A DNA stretch of 64,000 nucleotides, taken from the NCBI GenBank assembly GCA_017447185.1, contig JAFSOC010000041.1, positions 1 through 64,000 on the forward strand. The letters are read 5' to 3'. The notes beneath the pieces are model-generated. The model did not search any database. It saw nothing but the letters and a program-made list of their open reading frames with translations, and was not told where the DNA came from. The position numbers were made by a program, and so were the translations under genes. Origin of the DNA: Clostridia bacterium. GTDB taxonomy: Bacteria; Bacillota; Clostridia; Christensenellales; Aristaeellaceae. Positions 58,865 through 64,000 of this stretch are shown here, in pieces. Position 1 is the first letter of the stretch, and each line of letters starts with the position of its first letter.

Positions 58865-60406
58865 TCAGGTTTTCCTGTAATCCGGAATCATCCGGGCGAG
58901 CGCAAGACGGTCTGTTTTCCGGTTTGCGTTGTACGGCATTTCCTCCAGGCGGATCAGGTTTTCAGGAACCGCGTATTTCGGGAGCGATTTCATGAGCCTG
59001 GTCCGCAGCTCCTTCTCCGGAATGCTGCCGGTATAGAAGAAATACAGCTCCCCGTTTTCTGTTTCACGGTCCACGAGGCAGCAGCAGGTTCCCACATCCC
59101 CGGCGCCCATCGCCGTATATTCGACTTCGCCCAGTTCCATCCGGTAGCCCCTGTGCTTGATCATGGAATCCCTGCGTCCTACGACAACCAGCTGGCCGGC
59201 GTCATTCATAAAGCCTATATCGCCGGTGCGGAAAAACCGCTCTGCCCAGCCCTTCCGCAGGGGATCCGTGACCAGCGCTTCCCGCGTTCTTTCGGGATCG
59301 TTGTAATAACCGGAGAAGCGGAAAGCGGAATTGACATAGATCTCACCGGTGACCCCCTGCGGACATTCCTGCCCGTTCTCATTCGCGATGATTACATGCA
59401 CCAGCCGGTAGGGAGCGCCCGCGGGAATGATCTCATCCTCGCTGAAGTTTCCGGTGACCGGCCAGGTAGCGACGGTCAGCAGTTCGGTGCTGCCGTAGAA
59501 ATTCCAGAAACGGCCGTTGGGCGCTGCCTTTTCCCACATCCGCATCCGCTTCAGGTTGGTCCGCTCGCCGATGGGGAGAATGAATTTCAGATCCGGCAGG
59601 CAGCCGGGCTCCAGCACGCCCGCTTCCGCCACCGCGTTGAAACTGCTGGGCGTCATCAGCAGGGACTGAATCCGGTTTTCCCGCAGGAAGGAAATCATCC
59701 TGCCGGGGAAGGAGTGGATCCAGGAAGGCAGCAGGTAGGTTGTGCTGCCGGTTTTCAGCGGCAGGAAGACTTCGTGCACGCAGTTTGCGTAGAAGAAGGG
59801 AGACTGGTTGCCGAAAACCGTGTTTTCGTCAAAGGGATAGACGTTCACGGTGATTTCCGTATAGCGGATCAGATCCTGATGGGTGTGGACGGCGCCTTTC
59901 GGAACACCGGTCGACCCGCTGGTATACATGATGAAAAGAAGATCATACGCCGTGCTTTCCCTTCTGCGTTCAGAAAGGAAATCCTCATCCGCCGGCGCGT
60001 CCGTCAGCGCGGCATAATCCACAAACAGCCAGTCCGATCCCAGAATGTCCCGATGGATGCGGCCCTTCTCATCGCAGATCACGAGGGCGGGGCGGAGTTT
60101 TTCAAAGATCAGGCGGATTCGCTCCGTTGGCGCGGCCGGATCCAGCGGGATCCAGAAGCATCCCGCGTAAACGACGCCCATCGCTGCCTTCAGCTGGGAG
60201 ATGTGCCGCCCGTCCATCAGGAGAACAACCGGGGCTTTGCGCAGCCCGAAGGGCTTCAGCCCGCTGCCGACCCGCATGGCGGCATTCCGGTATTCCCGGA
60301 AAGTGACGGATTCCCGGTCATCCCGGTACGCAAGCTTGTCCGGGTATTTCTCCGCGGACTGTTCCAGGTACTGCAGGATATTTGTGACATCGTAGTACGC
60401 GTCCAT
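58865..60406 (-). CDS. Second amino acid/acyl adenylating enzyme (AMP-binding)
   Basis: This 513-residue enzyme has A3 MYTSGSTGVPKG near 165, A5 NFYGSTELLT near 305, A7/A8 FRTGDIGFMNDAGQ with RDSMIKHRGYRMELGE, and an A10 region reading NANRKTDRL in place of the usual GKIDR, with the Lys retained. It is clearly related to the ligase at 53601 but divergent. No carrier-protein gene accompanies it, so it may use the one at 53368. The ATG follows ATAGGAGAAGAATC, just 21 bases past a terminator hairpin, and no clear promoter of its own was seen. Confidence 0.85.
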   Translation of the reverse strand: MDAYYDVTNILQYLEQSAEKYPDKLAYRDDRESVTFREYRNAAMRVGSGLKPFGLRKAPVVLLMDGRHISQLKAAMGVVYAGCFWIPLDPAAPTERIRLIFEKLRPALVICDEKGRIHRDILGSDWLFVDYAALTDAPADEDFLSERRRESTAYDLLFIMYTSGSTGVPKGAVHTHQDLIRYTEITVNVYPFDENTVFGNQSPFFYANCVHEVFLPLKTGSTTYLLPSWIHSFPGRMISFLRENRIQSLLMTPSSFNAVAEAGVLEPGCLPDLKFILPIGERTNLKRMRMWEKAAPNGRFWNFYGSTELLTVATWPVTGNFSEDEIIPAGAPYRLVHVIIANENGQECPQGVTGEIYVNSAFRFSGYYNDPERTREALVTDPLRKGWAERFFRTGDIGFMNDAGQLVVVGRRDSMIKHRGYRMELGEVEYTAMGAGDVGTCCCLVDRETENGELYFFYTGSIPEKELRTRLMKSLPKYAVPENLIRLEEMPYNANRKTDRLALARMIPDYRKT

Positions 60407-60419
60407 GATTCTTCTCCTA

Positions 60420-60449
60420 TATAAAACAAACCCCTGTTTCCAGGGGTTT
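60420..60449 (-). terminator. Terminator after the acidic secreted protein gene
   Basis: On the minus strand AAACCCCTG pairs with CAGGGGTTT (60449-60428) around GAAA, followed by GTTTTATAT. It separates the gene at 61080-60472 from the adenylating enzyme, though read-through would reach the latter. Confidence 0.85.
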
Positions 60450-60471
60450 GCCGATAACGGGTGACGGTTTC

Positions 60472-61080
60472 TTATTTGGCGGCGGCCAGGATGAGGCCCA
60501 TTTCAACGGCTTCTTCGCCGGGAAGCACAGCGGTCAACAGAATACTGCCGTCTTCGAGCAGGGACAGCTTCACGTTGCCGCCTTCGACCACGGCGTTCAG
60601 AACGCCATCCGCGAATTCAGAAGAGGTAAAGGGGGTGACTTTCGCTTCGCCGTTTTCGTCAACAGTGGAAACGCCTTCCGCGGAGATGGTGAGGGAGGGC
60701 GTGGCAGCCGCTGCACCCATCATGACGGAGAGGTCGAACGCATAGCCGTTCATCACCATCTTGGTGACGGTGAAGGTGCCGTAGAACTTGTCAGCGCTGT
60801 CAGCGGGGACCGTCTTCACATCTTCCATCTTGGTGGCCCCAAGGGCTTTCATGGCAGCGTCCATATCGAGGCCCTGGCCTTCAGTACCTTCAGTACCTTC
60901 AGCGCTTTCGCCGCTTTCAGCAAACAGCTTGGACATGGCCTCGCTGCTGTCAGCGCTGCTCTCGCCGCTCTGGGCGCTCTCAGCACTCTGGGGAGCCGCT
61001 TCGGTCGTCTGCTCCGCGAAAGCGGAGAAGGCGAACACCATCATGCACAGAACCAGAACCAGGGAAAGAATCTTCTTCAT
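60472..61080 (-). CDS. Secreted protein with Ser/Glu-rich linker, function unknown
   Basis: This 202-residue protein has a signal peptide (about 1-22, ending SAFAE), a low-complexity Ser/Glu/Gly/Thr linker (about 23-68, with ESAEGTEGTEG) and a compact beta-rich domain (about 80-202) with FYGTFTVTKMVMNGYAFDL. The linker DNA has a 9-base tandem unit, GAAGGTACT, twice. The style matches the other secreted proteins in the window, but the fold is unassigned. The ATG at 61080 follows GGAGGAAACAGTT. Confidence 0.75.
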   Translation of the reverse strand: MKKILSLVLVLCMMVFAFSAFAEQTTEAAPQSAESAQSGESSADSSEAMSKLFAESGESAEGTEGTEGQGLDMDAAMKALGATKMEDVKTVPADSADKFYGTFTVTKMVMNGYAFDLSVMMGAAAATPSLTISAEGVSTVDENGEAKVTPFTSSEFADGVLNAVVEGGNVKLSLLEDGSILLTAVLPGEEAVEMGLILAAAK

Positions 61081-61155
61081 AACTGTTTCCTCCATACACA
61101 TTCATTCATTTTTCCGGCGAAAAGCACTGACGCGTCAACGCCGGTTAGTAAAGGA

Positions 61156-61185
61156 ATTATACCATAGGTAATTTCCTTTGGACAA
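61156..61185 (-). promoter_or_regulatory. Promoter of the Ser/Glu-rich secreted protein gene
   Basis: On the minus strand TTGTCC (61185-61180), an 18-base spacer and a perfect TATAAT (61161-61156). Confidence 0.7.
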
Positions 61186-61221
61186 GCCTTTTTTTCCGGA
61201 CATGTTCCCGGCTGCGTCCGG

Positions 61222-61404
61222 TCAGGACTGCGCGGATTTCTTCAGCTTCACAACTGTCGCGATGATGCGGATCAGCTCGATTGTGCCGATGCCGATCAGA
61301 ATGTAGTCCGCCCAGTCGAAGGACTTGAAAGCGAACAGGGAAACCCCAAGCAGGACAAGAGTAATGCCAAAGCTGATCAGCTGGTTTCTGAGGGACTCAT
61401 TCAT
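61222..61404 (-). CDS. Small two-helix membrane protein
   Basis: This 60-residue protein has two hydrophobic stretches (about 9-26 and 32-52) and a short basic tail (VKLKKSAQS). I do not recognise a family. The ATG at 61404 follows AAGGAAGTCTCTGTG. It has its own promoter, divergent from the Ig-repeat gene. Confidence 0.72.
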   Translation of the reverse strand: MNESLRNQLISFGITLVLLGVSLFAFKSFDWADYILIGIGTIELIRIIATVVKLKKSAQS

Positions 61405-61451
61405 CACAGAGACTTCCTTTCTGCCGTGCTTTCCGCACCGGACAGAAACAA

Positions 61452-61480
61452 AATATACCACCCGACCCGGCAAATGTCCA
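61452..61480 (-). promoter_or_regulatory. Promoter of the small membrane protein gene
   Basis: On the minus strand TGGACA (61480-61475), a 17-base spacer and TATATT (61457-61452). Both boxes match consensus at five of six positions. Confidence 0.7.
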
Positions 61481-61525
61481 GCAAAAAACAAGAAAAAGCG
61501 CCGCAACAAATGAGAAAAAAAATTC

Positions 61526-61554
61526 TTTCCTTTTTTCCGGTTTTCGAATATACT
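61526..61554 (+). promoter_or_regulatory. Candidate promoter of the Ig-repeat protein gene
   Basis: TTTCCT (61526-61531), a 17-base spacer and TATACT (61549-61554), 86 bases before the ATG. The -10 box is good; the -35 box is moderate. Confidence 0.5.
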
Positions 61555-61640
61555 GTTCCTGTAAAGCACAACATAAAATCATTTCTGTACGGCGATGTAT
61601 CCATGCTGCCGATACAGGAACCATAAAGGAGGTCAAGGGA

Positions 61641-63434
61641 ATGAAAAAAATCCTGGTTTCCCTGCTGGCACTGATGATGCTGTGCAGCTGCACAGCGGCG
61701 CTGGCAGAGGAGAGCGCAACGATTACATTGGACGTGACGCCCGTCAGCACACCTGACGACGCTTTTGTGCAGGCGCTGGGGCTGACAGCCCCGGAAGGCA
61801 CGGAGACGCTTCCGGTGGTCCTGGTCCGGACGAAAAAAGCCACAAAGCTGGCCGTTACGGTTCTTCCGAAAAATACGAAGAACAAGAAGGTAGATGTTAC
61901 CGTTGACAATGAAGACGTGGTCAAGGTCAAGGGAACGACCCTGCAGCCGATACAGGCGGGCCAGACGGTGATGACGGTTACCAGCAAGGCGGATCCTTCT
62001 GTATCCCAGAAGTACCGCGTGATCGTTTTCCAGCCCGTAACACGGCTGACTGTAACCGCTCCCGAAAAATCGGTCGCGGCAGGGAAGACACTTTCCCTGA
62101 CGCCCGTTTTCACGCCGGAAGACGCACAGCTGAAGACGGTGTCCTGGGCTTCTTCCAATGAAGGCATCGCGACGGTGGATGCGAACGGGACCGTGACCGG
62201 CGTCAAGAAGGGCAATGTCCGGATTACGGCGACGGCGAACGACGGAAGCGGTGTCCGCGCCAATATCAGCCTCAAGGTTACCCAGGGTGCTGAAGAGATC
62301 CAGCTGAATACAACAGAGCTTACCGTAGATGCCGGCGGCAAAGGTGCCGTCCTGAAGGCGACGGTACTGCCGAAAAATACAGACAACAAAAAGGTTTCCT
62401 GGACTTCATCCGATGAGACCATCGCGACCGTGAACGCGCAGGGACGCGTGACGGGCCTGGCGCTGGGCGACTGCGAAATCACCTGTACCAGCCAGGAGAA
62501 CGGCGAAGTGCAGGCCAAGGCGAAGGTTCATGTGCAGCAGCCGGTGACCAAAGTGACCTTCGGGGAAGTGCCGACGGTCTATACTGGCGAAACCGCCCAG
62601 CTGACCTGGACGACGGAGCCGGCCAATGCCAGCAATCCCGCCCTGACCTTCAAATCTGCCAACGAAAAGATCCTGACAGTGGACGCCAACGGCGTGGTTA
62701 CCGGCATCAAGGCCGGCAAGGCAAACGTGACCGCGGTGACCCAGGACGGATCCAACCGGAGGGCAAAGATCCAGATCAAAGTGCTCCAGCACGTGACCGG
62801 GGTCCATATGAAGCATAAAACAGCCTATATCGACCTGAAATCCTTCTCCACCGCCAGCGCAGTGCTGGAGCCGAAGGACGCTTCCAACCTCAACATGACC
62901 TGGGAAGTGGACGATCCTTCCATCGCCACTGTCAAACCGGCGAGGAACAGCAGCCGCGTGAACATCACCGGCGTCAGCAAGGGTGAGACGACGGTCCATG
63001 GCACGACGGAGGACGGCGGATTCAAAACATCCATCCTCGTCAAGGTCGGCAACTATTACGATGCGCTTTCGATCATTGACGCGCAGTATGACGCAGACCT
63101 CAATCTTTATATCCGCGTGAAAAATGTGAGCGACAATATCCCGGTCACCTCTGTTACGGCAAAGATCGAAATGTACGACAACAACCACAATCCTGTGCCT
63201 GTCAACAGCAAGAGCTTCGGAAGCAACACTGTCGAGGCAGTTTACAGGCAGCCTTTGGATCCCGGCCATTCGACCCAGGAGAACAAGTGGAAGATCAAGG
63301 ACTACAGTCCGAACAGCGCAACCTTCTACATGGATGTTACCATTACTGATTTCCAGATCGACGGCGACTGGATCAAGGCGATTCCGGAAAACCGCCAGAA
63401 AATGTTTGAATACTATCCGAATCTGAAGAAGTGA
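61641..63434 (+). CDS. Secreted multi-repeat bacterial Ig-like (Big_2) protein
   Basis: This 597-residue protein has a signal peptide (about 1-24, ending AALA before EE). It carries about five Ig-like Big_2 repeats through residue 470, each with a strand like VSWASSNEGIATVDANG and a VTGVKKGNVRITA-type close. The last 120 residues are a different, beta-rich domain (VKNVSDNIPVTSVTAKIEM, then FYMDVTITDFQID). The Cys near the cleavage site (LCSCTAALA) does not fit a lipobox well, so soluble secretion is more likely. The ATG follows AAAGGAGGTCAAGGGA. A surface adhesion or glycan-binding role is possible. The next gene starts 41 bases on, without a terminator between. Confidence 0.88.
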   Translation: MKKILVSLLALMMLCSCTAALAEESATITLDVTPVSTPDDAFVQALGLTAPEGTETLPVVLVRTKKATKLAVTVLPKNTKNKKVDVTVDNEDVVKVKGTTLQPIQAGQTVMTVTSKADPSVSQKYRVIVFQPVTRLTVTAPEKSVAAGKTLSLTPVFTPEDAQLKTVSWASSNEGIATVDANGTVTGVKKGNVRITATANDGSGVRANISLKVTQGAEEIQLNTTELTVDAGGKGAVLKATVLPKNTDNKKVSWTSSDETIATVNAQGRVTGLALGDCEITCTSQENGEVQAKAKVHVQQPVTKVTFGEVPTVYTGETAQLTWTTEPANASNPALTFKSANEKILTVDANGVVTGIKAGKANVTAVTQDGSNRRAKIQIKVLQHVTGVHMKHKTAYIDLKSFSTASAVLEPKDASNLNMTWEVDDPSIATVKPARNSSRVNITGVSKGETTVHGTTEDGGFKTSILVKVGNYYDALSIIDAQYDADLNLYIRVKNVSDNIPVTSVTAKIEMYDNNHNPVPVNSKSFGSNTVEAVYRQPLDPGHSTQENKWKIKDYSPNSATFYMDVTITDFQIDGDWIKAIPENRQKMFEYYPNLKK

Positions 63435-63475
63435 ACACCGGATGGTAAGGGATTATGTAAGGAGGAAACCATTAT

Positions 63476-64000
63476 ATGAAAAAACAATTCATTTCCCTGC
63501 TGCTGGTGGTGGCGATGATCTTCGCGGTGACTGTGCCGGCGGCTGCTGAGGAAGCTGTATCCCTTGATCCGTTCGAGGAGATTACGGCTGAATTCCTTCA
63601 GGCCAAGTATGTTGAGACTTATGACACTGCTGTCCGTCCTTCCCGTATTACCGGCTGGGCCGCCCTCCGCTGGGCTCCGAGCTACAGTGCACCGATTATC
63701 GAGACTTATTCCGCGGGGCAGCTCCTGACGGTCCTGCGGGAGACCCCCAACTGGCTGATGGTGCAAAACCTGGAGAGCGGGGATATTGGCTATATCAGCA
63801 AGCTTGACGTGGCGGATTCCAAAGAAATCGGAACGACATCCCCGATAGAACTGAGTGAGGCTGAAAGCGGAAAGACGGCCCTGGGCGTGGTTGATGCCAA
63901 CGGCGTTTTCAGCCTGGAGTGCGCGCTGCCGGAAGGATATTCCATCGCAACCGGCTATTCTTCCGGAGACCAGATGTATGCGGTCATCACCAGTGAGGAT
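63476..64000 (+). CDS. Secreted SH3-domain protein fused to a second domain (partial)
   Basis: The first 175 residues are in the window; the gene runs off the end. A signal peptide (about 1-24, ending PAAAE) is followed by an SH3b-like module (about 40-110: TAVRPSRITGWAALRWAPS, NWLMVQNLESGDIGYISK) and then a domain opening ALGVVDANGVFSLECALPEGY. These two parts match, in order, the second SH3 module of the protein at 31927 and the start of the mature protein at 32539. So the protein is a fusion of two domains that are adjacent separate genes elsewhere in this window. The ATG follows AAGGAGGAAACCATTAT. Confidence 0.85.
   Translation, partial: MKKQFISLLLVVAMIFAVTVPAAAEEAVSLDPFEEITAEFLQAKYVETYDTAVRPSRITGWAALRWAPSYSAPIIETYSAGQLLTVLRETPNWLMVQNLESGDIGYISKLDVADSKEIGTTSPIELSEAESGKTALGVVDANGVFSLECALPEGYSIATGYSSGDQMYAVITSED

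Noticed and set aside
61186-61225. Inverted repeat GTCCGG with CCGGAC after the small membrane protein gene.
   Set aside because: The homopolymer next to it is A on the minus strand and precedes the stem on the plus strand, so it fits neither direction of termination.

Overview
This 64-kb window reads as chromosome of a low-to-mid GC Firmicute of the class Clostridia. The evidence is a tuf-rpmG-secE-nusG-rplK-rplA run, strong GGAGG ribosome binding sites, TTGACA/TATAAT promoters, Gram-positive style signal peptides and lipobox, a Dlt-like surface-modification cluster, and many GGDEF proteins. The base composition (mid-50s % GC by eye) and the many small secreted proteins with MKK...ALAEE leaders fit gut or rumen Christensenellales/Aristaeella-type organisms. 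That placement is an inference. No IS element, phage gene or CRISPR array was seen.

Layout. 0-2.5 kb: end of tuf, then rpmG, secE, nusG, rplK and rplA, with an L1-type mRNA leader motif before both rplK and rplA, closed by a terminator. 2.5-7.5 kb: a secreted Ig-like protein (minus strand) diverging from a SWIM-SNF2 helicase. 7.6-16.1 kb: a six-gene operon under one good promoter: lamin-tail/CotH-kinase protein, DUF4956 membrane protein, VTC-type polyphosphate polymerase, CapA-like protein, ClpB-like ATPase with a degenerate first AAA module, and an unknown protein. 16.2-21.7 kb: secreted phosphodiester glycosidase, P-type cation ATPase, ABC exporter. 21.7-23.9 kb: tRNA-Thr(GGU), a GltD-like oxidoreductase and a small membrane protein.

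23.9-39.3 kb is dense in cyclic-di-GMP genes: a GAF-GGDEF protein, an amino-acid-permease-GGDEF fusion, a membrane GGDEF protein, a REC-(degenerate GGDEF)-REC-HD-GYP regulator operonic with a hybrid histidine kinase, and a GGDEF-EAL protein. Between them lie a tyrosine phosphatase, a D,D-carboxypeptidase and a pair of secreted proteins (SH3 protein plus unknown). A sixth GGDEF protein sits at 50 kb.

39.7-53.3 kb: secreted transglutaminase-like protein, zinc ribbon, PspC, an amino-acid ABC transporter whose binding-protein lobes appear in permuted order and are fused to the permease, with an ATPase carrying a GHKL-like tail, a three-gene membrane operon (CPBP protein, metallophosphoesterase, small protein), an EamA transporter, a LytS-like kinase with an Xre-REC regulator, and a SpoIIE-type phosphatase. 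53.4-60.4 kb: a Dlt-like cluster (carrier protein, adenylating enzyme, MBOAT, SGNH protein) facing a second adenylating enzyme and a membrane acyltransferase. 60.5-64 kb: secreted low-complexity, Ig-repeat and SH3 proteins; the last is cut by the window edge and is a fused version of the adjacent gene pair at 31.9-33.1 kb.

Taken together, after the ribosomal genes the window is mainly about the cell envelope and signalling: wall modification, surface-anchored proteins, and second-messenger control. The least described parts are the 7.6-16.1 kb operon, the two-ligase Dlt-like cluster, and the lobe-permuted transporter with its GHKL-tailed ATPase.
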